Positions 42,176 through 52,024 are shown, numbered from the stretch's first letter. The stretch is 64,000 bases of DNA from Olivibacter jilunii (GCF_900607235.1 NZ_LR027848.1:248001-312000); one strand, 5' to 3'. Made by a program: numbers and translations. The notes: generated by a model not told the origin, from the sequence alone.

Positions 42176-42206
42176 TTGAATTATTAAATAATTTGTCGTA
42201 CATTTG
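42176..42206 (+). promoter_or_regulatory. Promoter of rimP-nusA with AT-rich palindrome in the spacer
   Basis: TTG at 42176-42178, a 20-base spacer and TACATTTG at 42199-42206 match the consensus exactly. The spacer contains a 15-base inverted repeat AATTATT-A-AATAATT (42179-42193). The predicted start is near 42212. Confidence 0.75.
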
Positions 42207-42220
42207 CATATCTTGATGAA

Positions 42221-42249
42221 AGAGGGGACAGCATGGTCCCCTCTTTTTA
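42221..42249 (+). terminator. Terminator-like hairpin at the 5' end of the rimP transcript
   Basis: AGAGGGGAC (42221-42229) pairs perfectly with GTCCCCTCT (42236-42244), with loop AGCATG and a following T run (TTTTAT). It lies about 10-35 bases after the predicted start and 25 bases before the rimP ATG. It has the form of an intrinsic terminator or attenuator. It could also stabilise the 5' end. Confidence 0.65.
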
Positions 42250-42273
42250 TTACAAGAAATTTGTAAATTCACT

Positions 42274-42738
42274 ATGGGCATCGAGAAAAGGGTAACAGAA
42301 TTAGTAGAAGAAAAGATTGCGGATCGTCCGGACTTATTTCTGGTAGACGTTAAAATGCACAGTAATGGCAAACTGATTATTCACATGGATGGAGATCAGG
42401 GAATAACTATTCAGGATTGCGCAGCCATCAGTAGACACGTTGGTTATCATTTAGAAGAGGAAAACGCGATAGAGAATGCGTATAATCTTGAAGTGTCATC
42501 ACCGGGCATAGACACTCCATTAAAATTACTCCGTCAATATCAAAAAAATATTGGCCGGTCCATCACACTAAAAATGGCGGATGGTTCAAAACGAGAAGGC
42601 ACCCTACTAGCGGCATCGGAAAAAGAGATGAAGTTAGCAGAAACAATCAAGGAAAAAGGCAAAAAAGCAATACAAGTGGAAACAGTGGTTCCACTGGATC
42701 AAATCATAGAAACAAAGGTTTTAATTTCATTTAAATAA
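42274..42738 (+). CDS. rimP: Ribosome maturation factor RimP
   Basis: RimP helps mature the 30S subunit. The 154-residue protein has the N-terminal KH-like part (ITELVEEK-type MGIEKRVTELVEEKIADR, DLFLVDVKMHSNGKLIIHMD), the NLEVSSPGIDTPLKLLRQYQKNIG signature and an SH3-like C-terminal domain. It is first in the conserved rimP-nusA-infB cluster; nusA begins one base after its stop. A hairpin at the head of the transcript may control the operon. Confidence 0.95.
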   Translation: MGIEKRVTELVEEKIADRPDLFLVDVKMHSNGKLIIHMDGDQGITIQDCAAISRHVGYHLEEENAIENAYNLEVSSPGIDTPLKLLRQYQKNIGRSITLKMADGSKREGTLLAASEKEMKLAETIKEKGKKAIQVETVVPLDQIIETKVLISFK

Positions 42739-42739
42739 A

Positions 42740-43975
42740 ATGAGCAATATAAATTTAATAGACTCATTTCAGGAGTTTAAAGACTTCAAAAATATTGACC
42801 GCCCGACGGTGATAAGTGTGCTGGAAGAAGTATTCAGAAGCATGATACGTAAGCGTTTCGGCACAGATGAAAACTGCGATGTAATTGTTAATCCGGATAA
42901 CGGTGACTTGGAAATTTGGCGCACAAGAACAGTTGTGGAGGATGAATTTTCCGAAGACGACGATTTGGAAATCGAACTTGCGGAAGCTCGCAAAGTAGAT
43001 CCGGATTTAGAAATCGGTGATGATTTCATTGAAGAGATCACCTTGGAGAGCTTTGGAAGAAGAGCGATTCTTGCGGCAAGACAAACCTTGGTTTCGAAGG
43101 TACTGGAACTTGAAAAGGACGAAATCTTTAAGAAGTATAAAGACCGTGTAGGTGAGATCGTCACCGGCGAGGTATACCAAATATGGAAAAAAGAGACCTT
43201 GGTTTTGGACGACGAGGGGAACGAATTAATCTTACCTAAAACTGAGCAAATTCCGGCCGATTATTTCAAGAAAGGGGATACGATCCGTGCGGTAGTTTAT
43301 AAGGTAGACATGATGAATACGACTCCTAAAATCATCATTTCACGTACCGCTCCTGAATTTTTACAACGATTATTTGAACTGGAGGTTCCCGAAATCTTCG
43401 ATGGGTTGATCACCATTAAGAAAATCGTTCGCGAACCGGGTGAGCGGGCAAAAGTTGCCGTTGAATCATACGATGATCGTATCGATCCGGTAGGAGCCTG
43501 TGTAGGGATGAAAGGTTCTCGTATTCATGGAATTGTTCGTGAATTGCGCAATGAAAATATCGACGTGATCAATTTCACGAACAATATTTCCCTGTATATA
43601 CAACGTGCGTTAAGTCCGGCAAGAATCAGTTCTATTAAATTAGATGATGAAGAGAAAAGAGCTGCTGTTTATTTGCAGTCTGATCAAGTGTCACTTGCTA
43701 TTGGCCGTGGCGGGCATAATATTAAGTTGGCGGGTAAACTAACCGGGTATGAGATTGACGTGTATAGAGAGAGTGACGAGAATGATGAAGATGTGGATTT
43801 GGAAGAATTTGCAGATGAAATTGACGGTTGGATTCTCGATGAGTTCAAGCGTGTTGGATTAGATACAGCAAAATCGGTATTAGCCTTATCAATGGACGAG
43901 CTGGTGCGTCGTACTGATTTAGAAGAAAACACAATACAAGAAGTAGTGCAGGTCTTACGTTCGGAATTTGAATAA
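42740..43975 (+). CDS. nusA: Transcription elongation/termination factor NusA
   Basis: NusA binds RNA polymerase and modulates pausing and termination. The 411-residue protein has the N-terminal RNAP-binding domain (FKNIDRPTVISVLEEVFRSM), an acidic insertion with ENDRVRKS-like content (EDDDLEIELAEARKVDPDLEI), the S1 domain (GEIVTGEVYQIWKKETLVL), and two KH domains (DPVGACVGMKGSRIHGIVREL and AIGRGGHNIKLAGKLTGYEIDV). It ends with a short acidic helical tail. One base separates it from rimP. A weak hairpin follows the stop, and infB has a promoter-like element of its own. Confidence 0.96.
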   Translation: MSNINLIDSFQEFKDFKNIDRPTVISVLEEVFRSMIRKRFGTDENCDVIVNPDNGDLEIWRTRTVVEDEFSEDDDLEIELAEARKVDPDLEIGDDFIEEITLESFGRRAILAARQTLVSKVLELEKDEIFKKYKDRVGEIVTGEVYQIWKKETLVLDDEGNELILPKTEQIPADYFKKGDTIRAVVYKVDMMNTTPKIIISRTAPEFLQRLFELEVPEIFDGLITIKKIVREPGERAKVAVESYDDRIDPVGACVGMKGSRIHGIVRELRNENIDVINFTNNISLYIQRALSPARISSIKLDDEEKRAAVYLQSDQVSLAIGRGGHNIKLAGKLTGYEIDVYRESDENDEDVDLEEFADEIDGWILDEFKRVGLDTAKSVLALSMDELVRRTDLEENTIQEVVQVLRSEFE

Positions 43976-43989
43976 TTCGGCGGAGCGCG

Positions 43990-44030
43990 CACAAACAAAA
44001 GAATGCTTTGTTTATTATTTTAGTAATAAA
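43990..44030 (+). terminator. Weak hairpins in the nusA-infB gap
   Basis: AAACAAAAG-AATG-CTTTGTTT (about 43993-44013, one bulge) leads into TATTATTTT, a possible weak terminator for rimP-nusA. A second inverted repeat, TTTATTA-TTTTAG-TAATAAA (44011-44030), overlaps it, so the two structures could be alternative folds just upstream of the infB promoter element. Confidence 0.4.
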
Positions 44031-44043
44031 CAACTAAAAAGTA

Positions 44044-44051
44044 TACTTTTG
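44044..44051 (+). promoter_or_regulatory. -7 element of infB
   Basis: TACTTTTG fits TAnnTTTG and ends 37 bases before the infB ATG, so infB may be transcribed separately from rimP-nusA. No TTG is found at the expected distance. Confidence 0.45.
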
Positions 44052-44088
44052 TAATATCACGTAATAAATTAAGAGGTAAATAGATTAA

Positions 44089-47000
44089 ATGACAGAAGGT
44101 AAAAGCATAAACTTACTGAAAGCTGCAAAAGAACTGAATATCGGAATTGGTACAGCGGTTGATTTTCTGGCAAAGAAAGGCTATGAAATTGAAGCTAAAC
44201 CTAACACTAAGTTAGACCGAGACATGTATGAAGTTCTTCTGCGAGAGTTTCAAGGAGATAAGATCGTGAAAGAGGAAGCCAATCAGATTGTGATTGGAAA
44301 GATTCGTCGCGAGGAGGCTCCTATTGAAACAACTGCATCAAAAGCAACGCAGCCTGAGGTTGAAAATGATGAGATATTAATTAAAAATAATAGCGCTTTC
44401 TCTCCTTCTGTTGAGGATACCAAAGCGAATGCTTACAAACCTCAGCAAAAGGAACCTTCTACTACAGATGAGCAACAAGATAAGGCCAAAGAACCAAGTT
44501 CTGAGCCTACCATGGGTGTTAAGGTAGTTGGAAAAATCGATCTTTCTAGCCTTAATCAGCGGAGTAGGCCCGATAAAAAGCCTTATAACAGAGAAGAACC
44601 CAAGGCAGAACAAACCGGCGAAACACCGGCTCCGGCTGCGGAACAAAAACCGGAGCAACCGGTTGAAACTCCGAAAAGTGCATCTGTTACGGAAGAAAAA
44701 CCTGCAGCTGTACAGGAGGAACCCAAAAAACAGGAACAAGCCCCAATAGAACAAAAGGAGCAACCAAAAGCCGAAGAAGTAAAGGCAAATGCACCGGGGC
44801 CGAAAGAACCGGAAAAGGAACCGGCTCCACAAAATGAGGTTATCAGAGCTCGGGCCGAGCATTTGAGTGGGCCTAAAGTGATTGGCAAAATAGAGTTGCC
44901 CACTTCTCCTCAAAAACGCAAGGATCAGCCGATTGCTTCTTCTTCCGGTGCCGGTAGTTTATCTGATCACAAACGGAAACGTAAGCGTAATACGCTTGGA
45001 GGGAATCAGAATCGCAATCAAGGGGATAATACGCAACAACAACGAGGCGGCCAACCTGCCGGAGGTGGTCAAACGCAAAATCGTCCTCACCCGGGTCAGG
45101 GACAAAATCAAGGTCCAAACCAAGGGGGACAACGACCCGATCAGCGCGGTGGTAAAGGAAAGCATGATTTTAAGGGACGCGGACGTCACGTTGAGACGCC
45201 GAAGGAAGAACCTTCGGAAAAAGAAATACAAGATCAAATAAAAGCAACGCTTGCCCGTCTCAGTGGAGCGGGTAAATCCGGTAAATTTGCCCAACGAGCA
45301 AAATTACGACGTCAAAAACGGGATGATGTAGCTTTATCTGCTGAGGAAGCAGCTTTAGAAAGGGAGATGCAATCAAAGGTTCTTCGTGTGACGGAATTTG
45401 TTACTGCGAATGACCTGGCCAACATGATGGATGTTTCGGTAACGCAGGTTATCTCAACGTGTATGAGTTTGGGAATTTTTGCTTCGATTAATCAACGGCT
45501 TGATGCAGAAACTTTGACAATTGTGGCTGATGAATTTGGTTACGAAGTTGAATTTGTTAAACCGGAAGATGAGGAGACTCATTCCTTAGAAGAAGACGAT
45601 AATCCCGATAACTTGGTGCAACGCGCACCTATTGTTACGGTAATGGGACACGTCGACCATGGTAAGACCTCACTACTGGATTATATCCGGAAAACGAATG
45701 TGATCGGAGGCGAAGCCGGAGGTATTACCCAACATATTGGAGCATACGCCGTTAAATTGGATGATGGAAGAAAAATAACTTTCTTGGATACACCTGGACA
45801 CGAAGCGTTTACAGCGATGCGTGCTCGTGGTGCCAAAATAACTGATATAGCCATTATCGTAATTGCAGCAGATGATAGCGTGATGCCACAAACCAAAGAG
45901 GCCATCAATCACGCACAGGCTGCAGGTGTACCAATTGTATTCGCCTTTACAAAAATCGACAAACCTGGGGCAAACGCGGATAAAATCAGGGAGCAGCTTT
46001 CTACCATGAATATTTTAGTGGAAGATTGGGGAGGAAAGTATCAGGCCCAAGAGATTTCAGGTAAGACTGGTTTAAATGTTGATTTATTATTGGAAAAAGT
46101 GCTTCTGGAAGCAGAGATGCTTGATCTAAAAGCGGATCCGAAGAAACGTGCCGTGGGTTCGGTTGTAGAAGCCGCACTCGATAAAGGTAGAGGTATTGTA
46201 ACCACCGTGTTGATTCAAGGAGGTACTTTACGTGTTGGGGATCCGATCTTAGCAGGGTCTCATAGTGGTAAAGTAAAAGCACTTACCAACGAGCGTGGCC
46301 AGAAAGTGACTGAAGCGGGGCCTTCTACTCCTATCCAAATATTGGGAATGAACGGAGCGCCAACGGCGGGGGACAAATTTTATGTGCTCGAAAGTGAAGC
46401 TGAAGCCAGGCAGATTGCAAATAAGCGTCTACAGTTACAACGTGAGCAAGGGCTCCGCACACAGAAACACATTACCTTGGATGAAATCGGTCGCCGTTTG
46501 GCTATTGGAAACTTCAAAGAGCTCAATGTAATTGTGAAAGGTGATGTGGATGGTTCTATCGAAGCTTTATCAGACTCTTTACTGAAGTTATCCACAGAAG
46601 AGATCCAAGTAAACATTATACATAAGTCTGTTGGACAGATCTCGGAATCCGATGTTCTATTAGCGTCTGCTTCTGATGCGATTATAATTGGTTTCCAGGT
46701 AAGACCTTCTCAAAATGCTCGTAAGTTAGCTGAACAAGAACAGATTGATATCCGCTTATATTCGATCATTTACGATGCGATTGAAGAACTAAAAGCCGCG
46801 ATGGAAGGCATGTTAGCTCCTAAATTTGAAGAGAAGATTGTTGCCAACGTAGAGATTAGGGAGACCTTTAAAATCAGTAAGGTAGGTACGATCGCGGGAT
46901 GTATGGTGCTGGATGGAAAAATAAACCGTAATCACGATATCCGGTTAATCCGCGACGGCGTGGTTGTTTATTCAGGTAAGTTAGCTTCCTTAAAACGCTA

Positions 47001-47127
47001 CAAAGATGATGTTAAAGAAGTATCTCAAGGCTACGAGTGTGGATTGAGTATTCAAAACTTTAACGATATCAAAGTAGGCGATATTGTGGAGGCTTATGAG
47101 CAAGTAGAAGTAAAGAGAAAATTATAA
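44089..47127 (+). CDS. infB: Translation initiation factor IF-2
   Basis: IF-2 is the GTPase that brings initiator tRNA to the ribosome. The 1012-residue protein has an N-terminal IF2-N domain ([21 protein letters not shown]), then a long low-complexity region (about 80-400) rich in Glu, Pro, Gln, Lys and later Gly/Gln/Asn. The second IF2-N segment, G1 GHVDHGKT (520-527), G3 [12 protein letters not shown] and G4 [10 protein letters not shown] follow, then domains II, III and IV to [19 protein letters not shown]. Bacteroidota IF-2 proteins usually have this long linker. The gene ends in a strong terminator. Confidence 0.97.
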   Translation: MTEGKSINLLKAAKELNIGIGTAVDFLAKKGYEIEAKPNTKLDRDMYEVLLREFQGDKIVKEEANQIVIGKIRREEAPIETTASKATQPEVENDEILIKNNSAFSPSVEDTKANAYKPQQKEPSTTDEQQDKAKEPSSEPTMGVKVVGKIDLSSLNQRSRPDKKPYNREEPKAEQTGETPAPAAEQKPEQPVETPKSASVTEEKPAAVQEEPKKQEQAPIEQKEQPKAEEVKANAPGPKEPEKEPAPQNEVIRARAEHLSGPKVIGKIELPTSPQKRKDQPIASSSGAGSLSDHKRKRKRNTLGGNQNRNQGDNTQQQRGGQPAGGGQTQNRPHPGQGQNQGPNQGGQRPDQRGGKGKHDFKGRGRHVETPKEEPSEKEIQDQIKATLARLSGAGKSGKFAQRAKLRRQKRDDVALSAEEAALEREMQSKVLRVTEFVTANDLANMMDVSVTQVISTCMSLGIFASINQRLDAETLTIVADEFGYEVEFVKPEDEETHSLEEDDNPDNLVQRAPIVTVMGHVDHGKTSLLDYIRKTNVIGGEAGGITQHIGAYAVKLDDGRKITFLDTPGHEAFTAMRARGAKITDIAIIVIAADDSVMPQTKEAINHAQAAGVPIVFAFTKIDKPGANADKIREQLSTMNILVEDWGGKYQAQEISGKTGLNVDLLLEKVLLEAEMLDLKADPKKRAVGSVVEAALDKGRGIVTTVLIQGGTLRVGDPILAGSHSGKVKALTNERGQKVTEAGPSTPIQILGMNGAPTAGDKFYVLESEAEARQIANKRLQLQREQGLRTQKHITLDEIGRRLAIGNFKELNVIVKGDVDGSIEALSDSLLKLSTEEIQVNIIHKSVGQISESDVLLASASDAIIIGFQVRPSQNARKLAEQEQIDIRLYSIIYDAIEELKAAMEGMLAPKFEEKIVANVEIRETFKISKVGTIAGCMVLDGKINRNHDIRLIRDGVVVYSGKLASLKRYKDDVKEVSQGYECGLSIQNFNDIKVGDIVEAYEQVEVKRKL

Positions 47128-47146
47128 AGAAGCTCTTCTATAAATA

Positions 47147-47180
47147 AAAAGGGGTTTTTCGATTGGAAAACCCCTTTTTT
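47147..47180. terminator. Bidirectional terminator between infB and ABC exporter genes
   Basis: AAAAGGGGTTTT (47147-47158) pairs with AAAACCCCTTTT (47167-47178) around TCGATTGG-type loop bases, with T tracts on both sides. It serves infB (plus) and the convergent ABC exporter gene (minus). Confidence 0.85.
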
Positions 47181-47237
47181 ATTTAGCCGACTTCTTCGGA
47201 AACATCCTATCTGCATAAGAAAAAAGATCAAGGCTAT

Positions 47238-49061
47238 CTATACTTCTTCAAACTGCTGCATATCAACCAAACGTTTGTACAAACCATTTCGAGCAATCAG
47301 CTCGTTATGGTTACCCTGTTCTACAATCGTACCGGATTCCAGAACAATAATAACGTCCGCGGACTGAATCGTGCTGAGTCGATGCGCGATCACCAAGGTG
47401 GTTCGGCTATGCATTAATTTATTTAAAGCATCTTGGACCAATTTTTCCGACTCCGTATCCAATGCGGACGTAGCTTCATCCAAAAGCAAGATAGGTGGAT
47501 TGCGTAAAACGGCCCGAGCTATACAAATTCGTTGTCTCTGCCCACCCGATAATTTAACCCCTCGATCACCGATATTGGTATAATATCCATTTTCAGTAGC
47601 CTCTATAAAATCATGTGCATTCGCAATTTTCGCTGCCGCCATCACTTGGTCCAGCGTTGCATCCAGCACGCCAAATGCGATGTTGTTAAATACGGTATCA
47701 TTGAATAAAATCGATTCTTGGTTCACTGTCCCCATTAAGGATCGCAACGAATTGCTTTGAACATCCTTAATGTTTATACCATCGAAAGTAATCTCGCCCG
47801 ACTGAACATCCTGGAACCGGGGAACTAAATCCATAAGCGTGGATTTTCCGCCACCGGAAGGGCCAACCAGGGCAACTGTTTTTCCTTTTGGAATATCAAA
47901 ATTTATATTGTTTAGCACCTTTTTATCCTGGTACGAAAAGCTTACATTTTTGAACGCGATACCCTCTTTAAAATCAGTAATAGCGATTGCATTGGATGCA
48001 TCTTGTATGGCAGGTCGCTCATCGATTAACTCCAACACACGTTCGCCTGCTGCAATCCCCGAGTGAATATTACTAAAAGAGTCGGTAATCGCTTTCGCTG
48101 GTCGCATCACTTGGGAGAACATAGCAATATAGGCGATGAAAGAAGCTGCATCCAATTCCTCACTCCCCGTAAGCACCAGATTACCCCCATAAAGTACTAG
48201 CGCCGCTACCATTAAAATCCCCAGCAGCTCCGATACCGGCGATCCTAGCTGTTGCCGTCTGGCCATTCTCCTACCCAATTTGGAATAATACACATTTTCA
48301 TCATGGAACCTTCCCTTTACATAGGATGTAGCGTTAAAAGCCTTAATAATTTTCACACCCGATAAAGCCTCATCCAGATAACTGATCATTCTACCATATA
48401 CCTGCTGCGCCTCCGTTGCTTGCTCCTTCAATCGCCTAACAATTAAAGAGATGATGAACGCAGACACGGGAATAACCAAAATGGCAAAGAAAGTTAGCTT
48501 ATAACTAATCGCAAATAGCCAAATGATGTAAAACAGCAATTGCAATGGCTCCTTAAAAACAACTTGCAGCGTAGCTGTCACTGAAAATTGCACAACTTGT
48601 ACGTCAGAAGCAATTTTAGAAATGATATCTCCTTTTCGTTGATTATTAAAGTATCCGACGTGCAGATCCATTACGTTATCAAAAACCGTTTTTCGGAGAT
48701 TCAGCAACGTATGGATTCGAAGGTTCTCCATAATCCGTTGCGCGAAGTAGCGAAACAGATTACTGACAAACACCGAAGCAACAATGACGATTAATACACG
48801 TTGCAAAGTTCCGTAAGGCCCGAATTGATGACTCAATTCCTGCGCGTAATAATTAAAATGATCAATTAAGTTATACCAGTTATCCGGTTTGCTCACAACC
48901 TCCACCCTTTCCCCTTCAATAAATAGCGTATTCAGTAAGGGGATAAGAAGGGCTAAATTCAGTGTTCCGAAGAAGACAGTAATAAGCGTACAGATAATAT
49001 AGGGTATAGCGTATTTCTCAATGGGTTTTGCAAAAGACAGTAATCTTAGATAGGTTTTCAT
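47238..49061 (-). CDS. MsbA-like ABC exporter (permease-ATPase fusion)
   Basis: This 607-residue half-transporter has six membrane helices in residues 1-310 and an ATPase domain. Walker A is GPSGGGKST, and the signature is LSGGQRQRICIARAVL. Walker B with D-loop is PPILLLDEATSALDTESE, and the switch His is in LVIAHRLSTIQSADVI. The form is that of the MsbA/lipid A exporter or multidrug family; which one cannot be resolved. Upstream, TACCTTTG (plus 49085-49092) ends 23 bases before the ATG and is the likely promoter element. The neighbours are unrelated. Confidence 0.92.
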   Translation of the reverse strand: MKTYLRLLSFAKPIEKYAIPYIICTLITVFFGTLNLALLIPLLNTLFIEGERVEVVSKPDNWYNLIDHFNYYAQELSHQFGPYGTLQRVLIVIVASVFVSNLFRYFAQRIMENLRIHTLLNLRKTVFDNVMDLHVGYFNNQRKGDIISKIASDVQVVQFSVTATLQVVFKEPLQLLFYIIWLFAISYKLTFFAILVIPVSAFIISLIVRRLKEQATEAQQVYGRMISYLDEALSGVKIIKAFNATSYVKGRFHDENVYYSKLGRRMARRQQLGSPVSELLGILMVAALVLYGGNLVLTGSEELDAASFIAYIAMFSQVMRPAKAITDSFSNIHSGIAAGERVLELIDERPAIQDASNAIAITDFKEGIAFKNVSFSYQDKKVLNNINFDIPKGKTVALVGPSGGGKSTLMDLVPRFQDVQSGEITFDGINIKDVQSNSLRSLMGTVNQESILFNDTVFNNIAFGVLDATLDQVMAAAKIANAHDFIEATENGYYTNIGDRGVKLSGGQRQRICIARAVLRNPPILLLDEATSALDTESEKLVQDALNKLMHSRTTLVIAHRLSTIQSADVIIVLESGTIVEQGNHNELIARNGLYKRLVDMQQFEEV

Positions 49062-49084
49062 TCAATGTTTTTAAACCAAAAGTC

Positions 49085-49092
49085 CAAAGGTA
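49085..49092 (-). promoter_or_regulatory. -7 element of ABC exporter gene
   Basis: Minus-strand TACCTTTG matches TAnnTTTG, 23 bases before the ATG. The -33 box is not clear. Confidence 0.45.
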
Positions 49093-49255
49093 AGAAAAAG
49101 CTTAAATACTCCGATAATAGAACGTAAAAAGTTGATCAACATACATATAAAACATGCAGATATTTACGTTACCTCCGGAAACAAAAAAAGTTCAGCGAGT
49201 TCTGATGTCAATAACGCAACTATTTTAGTAAATTAGGCCGCTTAAAATAGATGCG

Positions 49256-50416
49256 ATGTTCATAGAGGTAGCTAAAAGATTACAGCATACAGAAGAATAT
49301 TATTTCTCCAAAAAATTACGGGAAATCGACGAGCTTAATAAAGCAGGAGCGAGCGTTATTAATCTGGGAATCGGCAGTCCCGATTTACCGCCCCATCCAA
49401 CGGTTATCGAAACATTAAACAAATATGCTGCCCTACCCAATACCCATGCCTATCAGAGTTATAAGGGAGCGCCTGCCTTACGATCGGCCATTGCCTCTTG
49501 GTATAAGAAATATTATCAAGTAGAATTAAATCCGGACATTGAAGTATTGCCCCTTATTGGGTCGAAAGAGGGAATCATGCATATTTGCATGACTTACCTT
49601 CAAGAGGGAGATGAAGCCCTGATACCCAATCCAGGTTATCCGACCTATAGCTCTGCAGTTCGATTAACGGGTGCGAAGGGTGTATACTATGATTTGCAAG
49701 AAGCCAATGCCTGGCTTCCGGATTTAGAGGCACTGGCCAAACAAGATTTAAGTAAAGTGAAGCTGATGTGGGTTAATTATCCACATATGCCAACAGGGGC
49801 GAAGGCCGACAAGACCTTTTTTAAGGATTTGATCGCTTTCGCCAAAGCACATCGAATTCTCCTTTGTCATGATAATCCCTACAGTTTTATTTTGACGGAG
49901 GAACCAAGTAGTCTCCTGTCAATAGACGGGGCTAAGGATGTTGCTCTGGAATTAAATTCATTAAGTAAATCAAGTAATATGGCCGGATGGCGAATCGGAA
50001 TGCTTGTAGGCCATCAAGATCGCATTAATGAGATTATGCGTTTTAAAAGCAACATGGATTCCGGTATGTTCTTGCCATTGCAAATGGCCGCGGCCGCGGC
50101 TTTAGAATTGGATGAGGATTGGTATACGTCACTTAATAAAATTTATCAGGGTCGGAGAGAAAAGGTCTATGAATTACTCCGAACGTTGAACTGCGATTTT
50201 GATGACACGCAGGTAGGTTTGTTTGTTTGGGCAAGCGTACCGGCATCTTATCAAGATGGCTACGCGTTAAGCGATGATGTATTGAAACAAGCGGCGGTAT
50301 TTATAACTCCCGGTGGGATCTTTGGAAGTGCGGGTCAACATTATGTAAGAGTTAGCTTATGCACCACGGAAACAGTACTACAAGAAGCTATTGACAGAAT
50401 CAAAGCAAAAATATAA
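49256..50416 (+). CDS. Class I/II aminotransferase, probably aspartate/aromatic or prephenate type
   Basis: This 386-residue PLP enzyme of fold type I has substrate and cofactor motifs VINLGIGSPDLPPHPTVIE, YQSYKGAPALRSAIASWYKK, LIPNPGYPTYSSAVRLTGAK, NYPHMPTGAKA and the Schiff-base Lys in SLSKSSNMAGWRIGMLVG. The adjacent tyrA gene starts 16 bases after its stop. In Bacteroidota an aminotransferase often lies between pheA and tyrA, so this enzyme probably transaminates phenylpyruvate/hydroxyphenylpyruvate or prephenate. That role rests on context. No promoter with a clear TAnnTTTG is seen. Confidence 0.87.
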   Translation: MFIEVAKRLQHTEEYYFSKKLREIDELNKAGASVINLGIGSPDLPPHPTVIETLNKYAALPNTHAYQSYKGAPALRSAIASWYKKYYQVELNPDIEVLPLIGSKEGIMHICMTYLQEGDEALIPNPGYPTYSSAVRLTGAKGVYYDLQEANAWLPDLEALAKQDLSKVKLMWVNYPHMPTGAKADKTFFKDLIAFAKAHRILLCHDNPYSFILTEEPSSLLSIDGAKDVALELNSLSKSSNMAGWRIGMLVGHQDRINEIMRFKSNMDSGMFLPLQMAAAAALELDEDWYTSLNKIYQGRREKVYELLRTLNCDFDDTQVGLFVWASVPASYQDGYALSDDVLKQAAVFITPGGIFGSAGQHYVRVSLCTTETVLQEAIDRIKAKI

Positions 50417-50432
50417 ACGATTTACAGATACA

Positions 50433-51275
50433 ATGAAAATTGCCATTATTGGTGTAGGGTTAATTGGTGGATCAATTGCCATTACGCTCAAAGAGAAAAA
50501 ATTTGCTTCGAAGGTTATTGGTATTGACAAAGATGAGCAAAATATAAAAAAGGCGCTAAGTTTGGGTCTGATCGACGAGGGAAAATCATTAGAAGAGGCC
50601 ATAGCCGAAGCAGATATATTCATTTTAGCGGTGCCCGTTGATGCGATTTGTAAGATACTGCCAAGTCTACTCGACCAACTATCTCCCAAACAAGTGGTAA
50701 TGGATATGGGATCTACCAAAGAGAAGCTTTTATCGCTGGTTGAAAACCATGAAAAGCGTGGGCGACTTGTCGCTTGCCATCCCATGGCAGGGACAGAATA
50801 CTCCGGTCCGGAGGCTGCTGTTCCCAACTTATTCAGTGGAAAGACCATGATTTATTGCGATGCTACCAATAGTGATGAAGACGCTTTTGATACCGCAGAA
50901 GCGGTGGTAGACCAGTTGGAAATGAAGACAGTTTTCATGAACGCCAAAGAACATGACGTACACACCGCTTATGTTTCGCACATTTCGCATATCACTTCTT
51001 TTGCTTTAGCGCTTACCGTCTTAGAGAAAGAGAAGTCGCAAGGAAGGATTTTCGAACTAGCTAGTTCGGGGTTTGAATCCACCGTACGTTTAGCCAAAAG
51101 TTCAGCGGATATGTGGGTACCCATATTCAGGCAAAATCGAAAAAACGTTATGGATGTTTTGGAAGAGCATATTCATCAATTGCAGAACATGCAACATCTA
51201 TTGGAAACCGAAGATTACCAATCGTTCTATAAGCTGATTAAAAAATCGAACAAGATCAAGCGGATATTAAAGTAA
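50433..51275 (+). CDS. tyrA: Prephenate dehydrogenase
   Basis: TyrA converts prephenate to 4-hydroxyphenylpyruvate with NAD for tyrosine synthesis. The ATG at 50433 gives 280 residues and starts directly with the Rossmann motif IAIIGVGLIGGSIAITL; upstream in-frame codons overlap the aminotransferase gene and lack family similarity. DIFILAVPVDAICKILPSLL, VMDMGSTKEKLL, ACHPMAGTEYSGPEAA and the helical C-terminal domain (VHTAYVSHISHITSFALAL) are all present. There is no ACT or chorismate mutase domain. It converges on rsmE, with a 26-base gap. Confidence 0.93.
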   Translation: MKIAIIGVGLIGGSIAITLKEKKFASKVIGIDKDEQNIKKALSLGLIDEGKSLEEAIAEADIFILAVPVDAICKILPSLLDQLSPKQVVMDMGSTKEKLLSLVENHEKRGRLVACHPMAGTEYSGPEAAVPNLFSGKTMIYCDATNSDEDAFDTAEAVVDQLEMKTVFMNAKEHDVHTAYVSHISHITSFALALTVLEKEKSQGRIFELASSGFESTVRLAKSSADMWVPIFRQNRKNVMDVLEEHIHQLQNMQHLLETEDYQSFYKLIKKSNKIKRILK

Positions 51276-51301
51276 TGATGCAAAGCAACCGCTATACTGC
51301 A

Positions 51302-52012
51302 TCAATTTCTATTCAGGAGATTAATTTCCATACAGGCATATAAAGCAGCGGTTTCCGTTCTAAGACGTGTGTTCCCCAAGCTTATTGCCTGGCAGCCTTT
51401 GCTTATAGCGAATTCAACTTCCGAAGGACTGAAATCACCCTCAGGCCCAATAAGAACACAATAACTGCCATGAGGCTTTATTTCAGCGGTTAGTGTCACT
51501 TTAGTTGCTTCCAGACAATGTGCTATAAAATGCTGCTTTGCCGGCAGTTCTTCAGCAAAACGACGAAAATCGATTGGTTCGTTAATTTTAGGGTGATAGG
51601 CGCTTAACGACTGTTTCACAGCAGCGGTCACCACCTTCGTCAAGCGTTCGATTTTAAGCTCTTTACGTTCAGAATGCTCACAAATGATCGGTGTAATCTC
51701 ATCGATACCGATTTCCGTTGCCTTTTCTAAAAACCATTCCAAGCGGTCCAGGTTTTTAGTGGGCGCCACTGCAATATGTAAATAGTGGTTTCGCTTCCCA
51801 TAATTCCGCTCAATAGTTAAAATGCGGACTTTAGTGCGTTTGGGGTGCGCATCGGCAATTTCGACTCGAAACAAGCTGCCGCGTCCATCAATTAATACAA
51901 TGGGATCACCTATGCCAAGCCTTAATACACGTGCGCAATGTTTACTTTCATCCTCATTAAGCACATATTCAATGGCATTAGCCTCAATATCCGGTGTATA
52001 AAAAAGGTGCAC
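51302..52012 (-). CDS. rsmE: 16S rRNA (uracil-1498-N3)-methyltransferase
   Basis: RsmE is a SPOUT-class methyltransferase acting on helix 44 of 16S rRNA. The 236-residue protein begins at a GTG (52010-52012). The N-terminal PUA-like part has NEDESKHCARVLRLGIGDPI. The SPOUT knot shows VAPTKNLDRLEWFLEKATEIGIDEI, CEHSERKELKIERLTKV, and the SAM-binding VLIGPEGDFSPSEVEFA and SLGNTRLRTETAALYACM. It lies 12 bases downstream of the CNNM gene and probably belongs to the operon ppa-CNNM-rsmE. Confidence 0.95.
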   Translation of the reverse strand: MHLFYTPDIEANAIEYVLNEDESKHCARVLRLGIGDPIVLIDGRGSLFRVEIADAHPKRTKVRILTIERNYGKRNHYLHIAVAPTKNLDRLEWFLEKATEIGIDEITPIICEHSERKELKIERLTKVVTAAVKQSLSAYHPKINEPIDFRRFAEELPAKQHFIAHCLEATKVTLTAEIKPHGSYCVLIGPEGDFSPSEVEFAISKGCQAISLGNTRLRTETAALYACMEINLLNRN

Positions 52013-52024
52013 TATTAATTAATA

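Noticed and set aside
44377-44913. Long open frames on the minus strand within infB (Phe/Arg-rich and Gly/Ser-rich translations)
   Set aside because: They are antisense to the low-complexity Glu/Pro/Lys linker of IF-2; biased codons on the sense strand remove stops from the opposite strand. No promoter, homology or sensible composition.
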